Assembly (NCBI GenBank): GCA_040954595.2
Contig: CM082576.2
Location: forward strand, 15,934,001-15,998,000
Source of the DNA: Balanoglossus misakiensis
Lineage: Eukaryota; Hemichordata
DNA length: 64,000 bases
Direction of reading: 5' to 3'
A program made the position numbers and the translations under genes. Numbering within the stretch: position 1 is the first letter of the stretch; every line of letters begins with the position of its first letter. Below the pieces are notes generated by a model. It saw only the letters and a program-made list of their open reading frames with translations. It was not told the DNA's origin and did not search any database. Below, piece by piece: positions 1-11,601 of this stretch.

Positions 1-303
1 ATCAAAAGTGATTTGATATTATTCATGTTTACATATTATGTATGTATTTATTGTTTTTTCTTGTTTTGGAATAAACTCTTTGAAATTTAACTGCTTGTTT
101 GTAAATTTTTAGCAAGAAATATATACGCATTTGACATACAGCAAACCTATAGTAATAATCCTAATGGAAGGAGAATAAGCGCAGTGTGTGAGGACACAAA
201 GTTTGTCAAAAAGTCATTAATTTGAATGACTGGCAAATCCAAAATGTTTTCCACGGGCTTTATTCTGATGGACAAATAATTAAATAAATAAGTTCTTATT
301 TAA
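1..303. other. AT-rich sequence, no gene seen
   Basis: I see no coding exon, RNA gene or repeat boundary here. The stretch ends at the TTAA that borders the first MITE. Confidence 0.5.
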
Positions 304-1036
304 AGTGGCATTGCATGAAAAGTTGTGATTTTTGCCAAATTTACTTTTTTTTTACATAAATCGGTAGGTCTAATACTGATCCACATTCTGACAAATGCGT
401 CTTGGCGGAAATGGTTTATAATCACCCAAAAATAGCACTTTTCTGAATAAGTTCACAGCTTAACAAATAGGTGTCAACAATGCAAATGGCTGTTTTTCTC
501 AGTTTGCATTTTTGCTGCTCTTGACAACTTCAGAAGAATTTAGCTTCGCTCTGCGTTGGCCGAATTTGCTCAAATTTTAACAGGGGATTGTGTATGACCC
601 ATCTAACAAAACAATTTTTTTAGTCGATAAAGTGTCCTTGGCGGGAATAAAATCTGATTCAATACAACTCATTGTGAATTTGATCAAATTTTATAAAAAA
701 TCTAACTTGCAAACACTGTTACTCCTCAATGGAAGCAGATAACGCTAAACTAAATTTTCGTTTTTTTGCATGTGTACTCTAGTTTCGAATGACATACTGA
801 GATGCATGATGCATGGTCAACCGTTTTACCTAATTTCAATTGAATGACATAATATCAATAAAATGTTTTTTTAACCCCAAAACGCCATCATTTCCGGGGG
901 TAAATGAAATGTGCAACTCAAATAAAAGTTCAAAAACTCAGCTTCCAGAATATGTATGGTTTAAAGGGGTTTTAATATTGTCTTTGAAGAGAAATAGGCC
1001 TCTGAAAAAGTCTTGACGGTATCGTGCAATACCACA
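304..1036 (+). mobile_element. 733-bp TTAA-flanked MITE, copy 1 (piggyBac-like)
   Basis: A non-autonomous DNA transposon candidate. It is bordered by TTAA at 300-303 and 1037-1040 and begins AGTGGCATTGCATG; the far end is the imperfect reverse complement of that. The same sequence occurs in reverse orientation at 46507-47239, also exactly 733 bp and also bordered by TTAA. TTAA duplication is the hallmark of piggyBac transposition, but the terminal bases are not the classic CCC start, so the superfamily is inferred from the target site only. Short reading frames inside it are not conserved as proteins and I do not regard them as genes. Confidence 0.75.
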
Positions 1037-1040
1037 TTAA

Positions 1041-2465
1041 GTATTGAATTGATTTCCAAATTCTCTTCCTTTGGTGTTTCTTCTTGCGATTTATTTTGTC
1101 GTGTGCTACAAAATACGTTTATATTTGTAATGCAATGCAAGCAAAAAAAGAAAAGTAACGCATTACTGGTGAATCGGAATCCGTGGCTGAATCTGAATCT
1201 GAAATCGACATAAACTTCGAAAACAAATATGGCGGGTAATAGGCAGTCACGATCTCGCACTTGCCATACAACGTAGTACGTCGTATTTTCTGCGGGAGTA
1301 ATTTTGGCAACATTACACCTATTTGTAATCGTTATATTTAATTATACAGGTAAATTTTGGGATTATACCTGAGGTCAACAAGAATTCTGAGGTCCGGTTC
1401 TGATGTTCTGAAACTTCAGAGGGCTCTGGGGGGCTCTGACTCAGAGGGCTCTGAAAAGTCAACTCTACCGTCTGGCAGCAGCAAAAATATGTTGTTGTTT
1501 TTTTCTCTTAGAAGCGACCTCAGTCTGAGCTGCATGAGAATAAACTGTAGGTTGGGAATACTTGGAATTTAGCGAGCTCAACAAAAAGACACGCAGTCGC
1601 TGCGGTCAACACATAGCTATTAGTTTCGGTTTTATGTTCTCTACAGCTTGGAAACCAAACTATGGTACAACTTGAAGCTACATAAACTGGAAAGCATAGT
1701 ACGTGCAGAGCAGACCATGGTGACGAAAGCAGGTATTCTAGGTCGTAAGATAAAATCACGGCGCTAGAAAAACAGTCATCAAAAGTTGCACGTGTTCCCC
1801 GGCCACAAATATTGTAATTGTTGGCGCACAGAAAGTCCAGTCGATAAACGTTTACGCTATAGAAACTCACTCTCTCAGCAAAAGTCTGACACCCTCGTCA
1901 GTGACAAAACGCAAACCGAGCTGGGTATGATCAAGTCCAATCTGATTAAAATCAGATGTAGGGAACGGCGACTTGTTTTTTTTATGCTGTCGCCTCACAC
2001 TACATTCTGACCAACTCTCAATGGAGATCCCGCTGAACTCTCGCGTTCCGACCCGGCCAATCAGATTACGTGTTATGCCGACTAAAGAATTGCACTGGGA
2101 GATGGGAGAAATGTTGTTGTTGACTTCGAGTATCGCACAGAATACGAAAGATTGGCTTTCTCTTGTGAACAATTACATGTAATCCCATGGTATCTTTCTT
2201 TGTTTGGCGGCGTCATCGTATGCGAGTGGTTTTCGCAGAGCAGTGGAAACGTCGAGCTGTAGCCATATACAAATGATGAACTGTCGTTGATCATTTATAA
2301 ACTCTACTAACAAGTCATGTTCGCCCTCGTAGTCATGCTGCCAGTCGGGAAAATGACGTACATCATGAAAAGTTTATAAAAAATAAACCAAATTTCACTG
2401 CCATGTATCCCAAAACAATTTATGTGACAGATTTTTAAAAAGAACGCTAACTTCGGCTAAGGAAT
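1041..2465. other. Intergenic, no gene recognised
   Basis: No convincing exon. The only structure I can support is the repeat at 1928-2036, listed separately. Confidence 0.5.
1928..2036 (+). repeat. Interspersed repeat, uninterrupted copy
   Basis: About 110 bp that reappear as the reverse complement at 7753-7866, with only a few differences. Here the sequence runs unbroken through GATCCCGCTGAACTC. In the other copy the same point is split by the LTR retrotransposon, so this copy shows the site before insertion. Confidence 0.8.
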
Positions 2466-2474
2466 GTCAAGTCA

Positions 2475-2712
2475 TAGCTCCGCGTTCAGGTCTGTGCGTT
2501 CCCGACGCACCACAGCCCTGCATAAGGCCCCGTAGACAAAACTGGTGCGTCTGCGGTCCGGACCCCGACGCCCGACCGCAGCTTTTTCTGTCGAAATTCG
2601 ATTAAAGCAAAATCCTTTTCCTGTCAACTTCAACCGACCCCAAATATGATGCGATTAACTTCTTTTAACGTCCGTGTAACGCCGGGAACACACAGACCTG
2701 CACGCAGAGCTA
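2475..2712. mobile_element. 238-bp MITE with 33-bp TIRs and 9-bp target duplication
   Basis: The ends are near-perfect inverted repeats (left TAGCTCCGCGTTCAGGTC, continuing to 2508; right arm 2683-2712). The nine bases GTCAAGTCA lie immediately outside both ends (2466-2474 and 2713-2721). A 9-bp duplication fits Mutator-like elements best (8-11 bp), but other superfamilies are possible. There is no coding capacity, so it would need a transposase supplied in trans. Confidence 0.8.
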
Positions 2713-3059
2713 GTCAAGTCAGTGCACTCCCGTGTATACAAACGTTCGTGGCGACAGAATCTCTCCCTGGGACGGCCTTACACAAATGTAATCGATTCTC
2801 TAACAATTTTACTGCGACCTGTTGCCACGTCTTATACATTTCGTTGACCGGTGGAATATAGAGGTTCAGTCGTCACGCTAAACTGGCTCGAAACCATTCC
2901 CCACGCTGATTCGACTCTCGCGCCCGGGATATATGTCTGTGGTAGCTCCATGGTAACAACCGCAAGGGGCCAGGTCATGTGATTGTGGGTTGCCTATCAT
3001 TTGCTATAAGGCGCCTTCTGATTGGATTAGATTCCCAGTAATTCTCGTAGAGTTCAGCG

Positions 3060-3268
3060 CCAACGTGGACACAACCACTGTGTTGTCAGACACCAGCAAA
3101 GACTACAACCGGGCACGTAAGGTCGATAACACGAACGGTTTTATTACGGACGCACTACGCCACTAGTTACAAGATGGCGGACGAGCAGAGAGAGAGAGCT
3201 ACGCCACAGGCAAAGCATTGTGGGTACTGAGGTCAAGGGTCAAACTACTAACAACTAACATAGTGGCG
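3060..3268 (-). repeat. LTR (3' LTR in coding sense)
   Basis: A direct repeat of 7544-7752. It contains a short GA run (AGAGAGAGAG). The left border is set by the CAGCG duplication. Confidence 0.8.
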
Positions 3269-3988
3269 CAACCACTTTTCCTCTTTCCTTTTTTGAAGAA
3301 AAACAATGAACATGAGCAGAATCTGCGGAGGCACATTGTGATGCCAGGGTAAACTCAATAAAGCAGAAACTAAACAGTTTCACAAGAAGTAGACAAAGTG
3401 GCAATAACACGAAAGCATGGAAAAACTGTCCCCAAATACAAATACAAAACGTAAGTGAGCCAAAAAACTACAGGTCAGATAAATTGTTTTCTCGTAAATT
3501 CAACATTAGAATCAAATTTGGCGTTGGAAACAAACGGCGGGTCGCCAGTTCCTGGTCTGGAGGCTGGTAGAGTCACGTCTTGAAGACTGGCCCCTATTTT
3601 AATAATGGCATTGTAATGACCGGCCAACCTTTGACCTCAGAGACCACAATGTCGAGCTATCGATCAGCTTTTCGCGTTTCAATCAAACATTGCAATCACG
3701 GGCTAAAATCACTAACTAGTTGATACCTTTTTCGGTGTTTCATCTAACCTTTGAAAGGAGTATAATAAAAATGAAATGACCGCACGTAATGTGCATTTCT
3801 TGTTCACGTGTGGGGACTATATGTGTGCGTAATGATCCAAATGCAAGGGGTTGTGTGAACAGGCCTTAAATAATGAGTTTGCGTCAAATAATGAGTTTGT
3901 GTTAAATAATAAGTTGACAAACGGCGCGAGTGCATTTTTTCATGGTTTAGAAATAACTTATTTATATGTAATTCATTATATAATATGA

Positions 3989-4115
3989 GGTTATTACGAA
4001 AATACCGCAAAGTATGCACGAGGACATTAGCGCTGAGTATCGCCCGACGCGTAGCGGAGGGCGATGCGCTGCGCTAATGTCCGAGTGCATACGTTGCGGT
4101 ATTTTCGTAATAACC
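3989..4115. mobile_element. 127-bp foldback hairpin element
   Basis: A near-perfect palindrome. GGTTATTACGAAAATACCGC at the left is mirrored at the right end, and arms of about 55 bp surround a GC-rich centre (CGCCCGACGCGTAGCGG). It lies in the non-coding part of the LTR retrotransposon. There is no coding capacity. Confidence 0.75.
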
Positions 4116-4429
4116 TTATTATTATTCATCTTACATCTCCGTTAGTTCTTGTGTTGCATGTTACTTGGCTTTCAAAACGCCCAAAATGCCGATAAAATCG
4201 ATCGAAAACCGCTCAGTTGACTCAGTGAGCAGCCATCTTTCTTTTTTGTTTACGTGTGCGCACGTGCGTTGGAATGCGGGCGCCTTGAAACCGTTCGCAT
4301 AACAGCGCATACCTGTACACGGTGAGTTTGGGGCGCCTTGAAACTAAGGCTTATTTAACGGGCGTTCCGTACGTACCGTTCCGTACGGCTTTTTATTGCA
4401 CGCCAAAATCTATTGTTCTCGGCACTAGA

Positions 4430-4800
4430 TGTATAATAATGTAAATCACTCATGATATATATATAATAGACTTGCACTTAAATTATTTATAAATCACTCA
4501 TGATATATATATAATACACTTAAAAATTTTTTATTTATAAATAATTAATTATATATAAATAATTATGTACATCACTCATGATATATATATATAATAGACT
4601 GACACTGACATTGTTTATAAATACATGTAATTTATTATATATAAATAAAAGAGCATAAAATACATTTTATGTATAATATAATTGAATCGACTTGAAATTA
4701 TTTATAAATAAATTGTCAGGACTTAAATGGTTTGCAAATCTATAATTACATACATATAAGTATGTTAAATAACGACTTTTGAACAAATAATTTAGCTAAA
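4430..4800. repeat. AT-rich repeat region
   Basis: Three copies of a motif ATCACTCATGATATATATA (near 4445, 4494 and 4571) sit in very AT-rich sequence. A related direct repeat, TTAAATAATAAGTT, occurs near 3903 and 4797. I see no gene. Confidence 0.6.
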
Positions 4801-5080
4801 TAATAAGTTAACACATGGCACCCCATAAACAACCAAGTAACAGTCACGGGGCTGTATTTTCCTGTGATCTGAACAGGGGTAGACCAGGTCGTCTACATCA
4901 AGTGCAGGCGCCGCTGTAAAAATGTCAAGTGGGGCCTTCGTGTGTTCACTGAACTGGTGGTCACCGAGATGCATAGTGCGCAGATCGCCATCTGCTTGTG
5001 GTTGAAGATGGGTAGCTGAGTGTGGTCCAACTGATCCGCTTGCATCCGTATTGTATGTGTAGGCCGACCTGCGTTGACAT

Positions 5081-7369
5081 TCACATTGGCAACAGCAAGC
5101 AACGGTAGTGTGACTCTGGCACTAGACGTACAAACTCGTCCTGGAATTCTTGGATGGCTCTGTCGGATGCTGGATTCCTGTTTCGGTTTTCAGCACACCC
5201 CATTTGGACGATGAGGCTGTGCAAGCCGCCTTTTGTTGAAGTCGCAACTCTCGGAGCAGGGTCAGGTCTGATGACTGTGGGCAGGCCGTCAACTGGGTTT
5301 ATCTCCTGCTTGGCGCCATCAGTGGCAAAGACAATGCCAACAATCTCTGGATCTTCTGGATGAGCAACCACACCTGTTCCCTCATGGATCTGGTGTTGAG
5401 GTACTTTCAACTGCTCGTGTGAGTACGGAGGACACCGGCCTTTGTGCTGCAGGGGTTGAACCGGACATGTGATCCCTGTAACCTTGAAAGGATCGGGCTG
5501 GACGTTGTAGCAACTGACGGTAGGATTGGGCACTTTGTCTTTATGATCTGGTGACATTCTGTCTTCATCCGGGGTAATGGTGGATGAGCAACATCCTGTT
5601 GACTGGCTGGTGTTAATGCCTGGCTGTGTGTCTGCATGAACATCACAGTCTGTTGGCGGTACGAAAACTGGAGATATTTGACTCAAGTGTTCAGTGCGTG
5701 GCATTGTTTGAGATCCACCTGTCACGGTGGGGGTATGCAAAGCTCTCCCAGACAGTCGCTTGTTGCTAGGGGGCATGTCGGCACGTGGCTCAAGGGTATA
5801 CACATCAGTGATGTCCTCTAGTTCCTGTGGCAAATCCACAGCCGTGGAGCCACACACCATTCTGGACTCCTGAGGTGCTTGGGTGACGATTGTGTGGCGT
5901 ATGGCATGTTGTGCCGGACCTGGTGAGCCATATGTATATGTGGACCCACTACCCAGGGTTATTTGTCGCGTGGCTGGGCACAAGCCGACGTCATTGGCGT
6001 CCATGAAAGGTATACCTGCGAGGACTTCCGCATCGAGGCTTTCAGTTACCAGTCCCTCAAACGTAAATTGCTCGTCATCACGGGTGAGAGTGAATCTGGT
6101 CTCGCCGATGACGGTGAGAGCTGAAGACCCATCGGCCTGGCGAGCGGACTGTGAGGTTGCCTGGATAGGAACGCCGAGGGTCTTCGCAGTGGAGAGCCGT
6201 ATCATGTTGCCAGTGGCACCGCTGTCGATTGTCAGACGCACTGTGTGACGATTGTAGCACGCATCGAGGTAAGGAGACTGGCGCACTTGGACTCTGGATA
6301 TAGGGGGAGGGCACACTTGCACTCTGGATATGGAGGGACCGGCCTTCATGTCATCATCTGAAGACTCAGAGTCAAGTCGATGCATTTCGTCAGGGTCATT
6401 GTCAATGATACTCGCGATGCGACGCGCCTTGGTCATGAATCTGCGGTCTTCATCTGGCAAAAACTTGCAAATGCTGAGGAAATGGTCGTCAGGGCGCCCC
6501 GTTTGTTTACATAATGGGCAGGAACGGTACTGTCGCCGGTCTCGTTTGGGTGTGGGGGAGTCTACTACACCACCATTGGAGCGATCATCCCAAGTGTCAC
6601 TATCTTTCTGAGACGTGAAGCGGTTGCGTGATGCAGCAGCTCGCATAACAGTCACCTCCTCCATAGATCTGATTTCATCTAAAAGGGACGATAAGGCCTG
6701 TGATATTTCTGGCTTGATTGAAGCAAGTGTACGTGTGCGAAGCTCAGTTCCATATCTCTGCTTCACCAATCTTGGTAGGTCTTTATGGATGAGCTGTAGC
6801 CATCGAAGGATAATGTAATTTTCCAACGAAGGGGAGAGTTCTTCATCCTCCATTATTTTGTCTCCGTGGTGGGTGATGCTGCTGTCCTTTCGGAGGAGAT
6901 TGTCTTCAGCGAAGGCAGTCAATCGCTGAAACAGGTCCTCAGGGCGTTCACCTGGCTCGAGGCGAATATCACAAAAATCAAGTAGATGGGCACCAGTCGA
7001 CTGAAAACCATAATGGAGGCAAACGGTTTGCCATATGTTGTCAAGGGATGTGGACTTCTGAAGAATGGTGTTATGGGCAATGATGGGACAGAAATTAGCT
7101 ATCTGTCCAAGCATGAGTTCCAATGCAGATGCTTTCTGTTGTGCAGTACGGCGTTTGGGAGTTGGAACAGGTTCCCCATCATCTGTAAATCCTCTATGAA
7201 CGACAGACTTGGATTTCTTTCCCCATGTGGCGCCCTCTTCCAGGAAAGGGGAGAAATTAGTGTCCAGGGACAAAGTATAAATCAAGTTCTGGCGCCAACT
7301 CTCAAACGATGTAATAGTTTCAGACTTACTTAAGCACCATTGCTTAGGCGCTCGCTGCACGCCCGCCAT
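5081..7369 (-). CDS. Gag-protease polyprotein of LTR retrotransposon (762 aa)
   Basis: The start is an ATG in a good context (AACATGGCGG) at 7369. The first ~270 residues look like a retrotransposon Gag capsid. Around residue 280 is a cysteine/histidine cluster (CPLCKQTGRPDDHFLSIC), a nucleic-acid-binding finger rather than the usual CCHC knuckle. Around residue 382 is LTIDSGATGNMI, the catalytic DSGA loop of a retropepsin-type aspartic protease; a second conserved stretch (EVLAGIPFMD) follows about 65 residues later. The C-terminal third is low-complexity and polar. The frame stops before any polymerase domain. Its role would be particle formation and processing for the element; it is not a host gene unless domesticated, for which I see no evidence. 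Confidence 0.8.
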   Translation of the reverse strand: MAGVQRAPKQWCLSKSETITSFESWRQNLIYTLSLDTNFSPFLEEGATWGKKSKSVVHRGFTDDGEPVPTPKRRTAQQKASALELMLGQIANFCPIIAHNTILQKSTSLDNIWQTVCLHYGFQSTGAHLLDFCDIRLEPGERPEDLFQRLTAFAEDNLLRKDSSITHHGDKIMEDEELSPSLENYIILRWLQLIHKDLPRLVKQRYGTELRTRTLASIKPEISQALSSLLDEIRSMEEVTVMRAAASRNRFTSQKDSDTWDDRSNGGVVDSPTPKRDRRQYRSCPLCKQTGRPDDHFLSICKFLPDEDRRFMTKARRIASIIDNDPDEMHRLDSESSDDDMKAGPSISRVQVCPPPISRVQVRQSPYLDACYNRHTVRLTIDSGATGNMIRLSTAKTLGVPIQATSQSARQADGSSALTVIGETRFTLTRDDEQFTFEGLVTESLDAEVLAGIPFMDANDVGLCPATRQITLGSGSTYTYGSPGPAQHAIRHTIVTQAPQESRMVCGSTAVDLPQELEDITDVYTLEPRADMPPSNKRLSGRALHTPTVTGGSQTMPRTEHLSQISPVFVPPTDCDVHADTQPGINTSQSTGCCSSTITPDEDRMSPDHKDKVPNPTVSCYNVQPDPFKVTGITCPVQPLQHKGRCPPYSHEQLKVPQHQIHEGTGVVAHPEDPEIVGIVFATDGAKQEINPVDGLPTVIRPDPAPRVATSTKGGLHSLIVQMGCAENRNRNPASDRAIQEFQDEFVRLVPESHYRCLLLPM

Positions 7370-7543
7370 GTTTAAACACTGAGGCAGGTTTTCTCGACGA
7401 AATGTGACTTCAAGTTACGTATGTGTAACTCACTGGCTGTACACCTATGTGTGTTGAAGTCCTACTGTGACTGAATGTTCAGCAACTGGAAATTACCGTA
7501 TTGTTGCCGATGACGAGGGTAGACGATCGACGCTGCCACCACG

Positions 7544-7752
7544 CCAACGTGGACACAACCACTGTGTTGTCAGACACCAGCAAAGACTACAACCAGGCAC
7601 GTAAGGTCGATAACACGAACGGTTTTATTACGGACGCACTATGCCGCTAGTTACAAGATGGCGGACGAGCAGAGAGAGAGAGCTACGCCACAGGCAAAGC
7701 ATTGCGGGTACTGAGGTCAAGGGTCAAGCTACTAACAACTAACATAGTGGCG
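7544..7752 (-). repeat. LTR (5' LTR in coding sense)
   Basis: Matches 3060-3268 with few changes. It should carry the promoter for the minus-strand Gag-protease frame, although no clear TATA box is obvious. Confidence 0.8.
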
Positions 7753-7866
7753 CAGCGAGATCTCCATTGAGAGTTGGTCAGATGTAGTGTGAGGCGACAG
7801 CATAAAAAAAACCAAGTCGCCGTTCCCTACATCTGATTTTAATCAGATTGGATCAAGTCAAACATA
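7753..7866 (-). repeat. Interspersed repeat, half flanking the LTR element
   Basis: Reverse complement of 1928-2036. The LTR retrotransposon inserted at its GTTCAGCG boundary; the continuation GAGTTCAGCG is found on the other side of the element at 3050-3059. Confidence 0.8.
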
Positions 7867-8796
7867 GGGCCAATCCCCACTCTGTGTTTTATTATTTTCC
7901 ACATACGATGGTTCTAAATAAAAATGTACCTATTTGAAATGCTTACCGACGTAAGATCATTGAAAGTTTTCAAACGTTGATGACAAATGTATAACTGATT
8001 TTTTACAAATGAATAATCGCGCACTTGCATGTTATTTTCTCTATACCAGACACCGCGCGCGCGCCGTTGGCAAAAAAACGCAGAAAGTATTGGGCATGCG
8101 CAGTCGATACTTCACATTGTAAACAAGATGGCGTCGCTGTCTATGCTTCTGGACCGCTGTCGCCCGACTATGTCGGCAAAGAAGAGACGAATTTAACCAT
8201 GCAACGCCATATCGGAAGATAGAATGATCGCGAGATGAAACCGGGCTATCCAACGATTAGGCAGCCATGTTGACTGATTGGTATGTCGCCGAAGTAATTA
8301 TTTGCCATTGATTTGTTTACCAGAAACGGTTTGCCTTTGGAACACATTTGACCTCACCGAAATTGATTTCAGAGGTTTTTCCCAAGAACTAATGACGTTC
8401 GTTTTCACCTGAGTCCGAGGATGGATTGAAGTGACACAAGCTTTTGTAGCCACCAATATTTTGACACTCTTTATATCAATGTTGAGCTGGCATATTTGCT
8501 CCAATATGATGTAGTGTACCTGTTGCATTGAAATGAAGCTGTAATAATATTACAGTGCAATCAAGTTCTTTGGGTTAATAGGAAAACGAGGCCAATAAAT
8601 GACAGGTTTATTTAAATACAGGATATATTTCTCACAAGCACTTATGCATATGTATGAGATACTTATTTATTTTTAATTAATTTATTTATTTTGAATTTAT
8701 TTTGTACGTTCAGGTAATCATATGGATTTGTATGGAATCACATACACATTAATTGAAGACTATCATATCACAGAAGTCGAGCCGCCAGATGTGTAA
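7867..8796. other. Intergenic, no gene recognised
   Basis: There is a short frame at 8025-8222, but it has no recognisable domain and is followed by no clear splice site. Nothing else stands out. Confidence 0.45.
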
Positions 8797-9600
8797 GGTA
8801 ACCATTTAGGTTTCATGACTAAGTTTGTTTAAGAATTCATAAAGCACGAATTCTACCCAATGAATGAATTGCCTTAAAATTTCACAACTGTGACAGAGTT
8901 TGCAGTTGTGCGAAAAAGTGTGTTTTATTCACATAAGAATTTTTTCGTATGCATTTTTCTGATGGCAATGCATTTGACTGTAAACAAATATGGATGCCAG
9001 TTAGGAGTGCTATTTTGTCAGTGAAATGGCTTCATCATCATCCCTCTAACCAAAGTTGAAACTGAGTTGCAAATATTGCACAGCTTGAAATCATAAAATG
9101 TTGCAAAACTGAACCAACAGTTTGGTCAACGATTATGTTCTTACAGCTATTATTAGAACCAGACAGTCTCAGCAAACAAGAGACATGGGCCTGATTTGCA
9201 AGTCGAGTTAGAACTGCCTTTGCCTGCCCACGGACGCCCCAGTTTAAGCAAAAATTATTGCATTAAAATGTGAGTATGGAGAACTATTCTCTGTGTTCCT
9301 TTTGTTAGCTTACATAGCTGTTGTCATTCTAGTTTTTCCTCTGTCCTGTGAGCAGAGTTTCAGTTCCGAAAACCGACAGTTCTCAAAGTACAAAAGTACA
9401 CCTAAATTGCCTCGGTTATGAACATGCAGAATTTATCTGATGCTTCTTACTGGCAGAAGGACCCCACCAGTTGCAGATTGTCAATTCCATGGCACAAGGG
9501 AATTTACGCTTTGCGTTCAAATATAAATAATTAAATCCTGTAAAAATTATTCTATATGTTATTTATTGATGATTCAAAAGTGTTATGACTGATTGTGTTA
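8797..9600 (+). repeat. Long inverted repeat, left arm
   Basis: Pairs with 16555-17365. Matching blocks include TTCTACCCAATGAAT near 8850 and CCACCAGTTGCAGATTG near 9465. Confidence 0.8.
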
Positions 9601-9788
9601 GAGTACCTGTATTCCATATAAGCATGCTGTCAGTGCACATCCGATTGATAACAATTTCACATTTTTAAAAATTTGCTTCTCTGAATAATTATGAATACAT
9701 AAAACTTCATATGATATAAATTGTCCTGATATCGTAAACATTAAGGCCTAATGCTAGTGTCACAACATTGATTACCAGACCGTTTCCC

Positions 9789-9910
9789 TCTGTATGTATG
9801 TATGTATGTATGTATGTATGTATGTTTGCATGTATGCATGTGTTTGTGTGTGTGTGTATATGTGTGTATGCATGTTACATGTATATATGGATGTATGTCT
9901 GCCCTGATCA
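9789..9910 (+). repeat. TATG microsatellite with attached dispersed repeat
   Basis: Runs of TATG followed by TG-rich sequence, then CTTGATATTTGGTGTG at 9938. The same microsatellite-plus-flank arrangement recurs at 21660-21830, so the tetranucleotide run belongs to an interspersed repeat family. Confidence 0.75.
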
Positions 9911-11600
9911 AAAACATGAAACCACTTCACGTATCACCTTGATATTTGGTGTGTAGATGGGATTCTGCTCAAATGAAGTTGTCATTGCAAAAATACGCAA
10001 ATAGCCTGTGAAATATGTGGAATTGATCAAAACTCAACAACTGGTTAGACTGCTTTGAACATTAGTATGCATGTAGGTAATGTCATCATACCTGATATAC
10101 TTTGAGTTTATATCGTGAATTGTCTATTTTTTATGCAATTATTTTGTCTTGTTTTACCATTTGAAAAACAAATCTTTTCCTCTTAAAGAGATTGGCTGAT
10201 TTCTTTAGAATTTAGTATGACACTTCCGGTAGGTGATCTTAGTTGGTTTTGTTTAAATTGTCGCAGAATCTGTCATTTTTGGTCAAAATTCATTTTCTCA
10301 GAAACTCCTCAGATTGCTTTTAAATTTTGGTATGCTTGTTCCAAGAGGTAACCCAAGTAATGTTGTATATCATTTTGGTGAAGTTTACATATTGTGGTCT
10401 TGGGGCAATTTTTGCAATTTGTATTCTTTGAAACTACTAGTCAGATTGCTTTCAACTTTGGTAGGCATGGTGATTGAAGTAGATATTATACAATTTGTTG
10501 ATAGTTGGATAGATGTGGTTTGAGGCAGTTTTTGTCATTGTTGAATGTTGTTTTCCCTAAAATACTTGTCTGGTTCCTTTGAAATGTTCTTACAGTAGGT
10601 CATATCTGCTTGCCAATGTTACATGATTTTTCCCATGAACACAGACATACCTAATTTTGTGTAATCCCCAGATGGGACCACAGTGTGTAATAACCTGACC
10701 AACAGTGACTAGTATATCCTATGTGTTATACAGTACTTCTTACAAGGTTGAATTGAAGTACATGTATGTTGATGATTTTTTGCGATTCTTCAGAAACTTA
10801 AAATACAGAGTCTAATGTGGTAAAGTCCATGGTCACATTCAGAACTACGTAGTCTATGCCCGGCAGTGTTCTGTCCGCTTTGCTTCCAAAACTAATATCT
10901 GGCCTCACTCATGCCACTTGCCCAATAAACTAATACCCCTTGCTGGGAATTATGATGTAACTAGCGTCCCTTTGAAGCCTATCACATATACTGAACAGTG
11001 TTGATTTGGTGTAAGATTATAGTGAAGGCAGCTGGGCTTATTACATTGAAAACCCTGGCTCCACCCTAAAAAAACACCATTTTCCTTCACCTGACCAACT
11101 TTCATGTTTTTGTTTTATTGTGAACTTTGGTTATTGTGCTTTCACATAGAAGGTGTTTTATAGCCCTTACTTCTTCCCTTAGGTATGAAAAATAACATTT
11201 TCAGAAAGTATGCAACCAAAAAAACGCTCAAACAATGACTAATAAATAGCTAATTAATTATTCATGAATCTGTAATTCACGTAATTTGGGTTTGCATTGT
11301 CGGATTGAAAAAATTCTTGCAGTAAAATGCTGGGCTACAAATGTGGAATTGCTTCAGTTAATCATTTATTATTATCTGTAACAACTATTTTCATTGGTCA
11401 GTCTACTTGCTTATACCTACTGTAGCCCAGGAAAATCGGCCAATCAGAGTGGGGCTACTATTTTTACAGTTGAATGATGGCCGCCATGACTGTCTTTTGT
11501 TATGTAAACGTACACTGTACTGCACTCTGCTGCATGCAAGCTGTATGTCGATCTGTTCGTCTTTGAAAACAAAATCGAAGCACCTATTTACTGACTCGAA
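9911..11600. other. Repeat-derived non-coding sequence
   Basis: Several stretches resemble the family seen at 15900-16100 and 21880-21930 (phrases like CAGATTGCTTT followed by a T-rich, TATG-rich segment). I see no exon I would defend. Confidence 0.5.
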
Positions 11601-11601
11601 T

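Larger units (their letters stand above)
3060..7752 (-). mobile_element. LTR retrotransposon encoding Gag-protease only
   Basis: A 4.7-kb element between two 209-bp direct repeats (3060-3268 and 7544-7752), with about five differences between them by eye. CAGCG at 3055-3059 and 7753-7757 is a 5-bp target duplication. The one long frame is on the minus strand (Gag plus aspartic protease); I find no reverse transcriptase, RNase H or integrase in the 1.8 kb downstream. That part (3269-5080) holds a hairpin and AT-rich repeats. The element is therefore non-autonomous or internally deleted. The LTR ends are not the usual TG...CA, so the exact borders could shift by a few bases. Confidence 0.8.
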
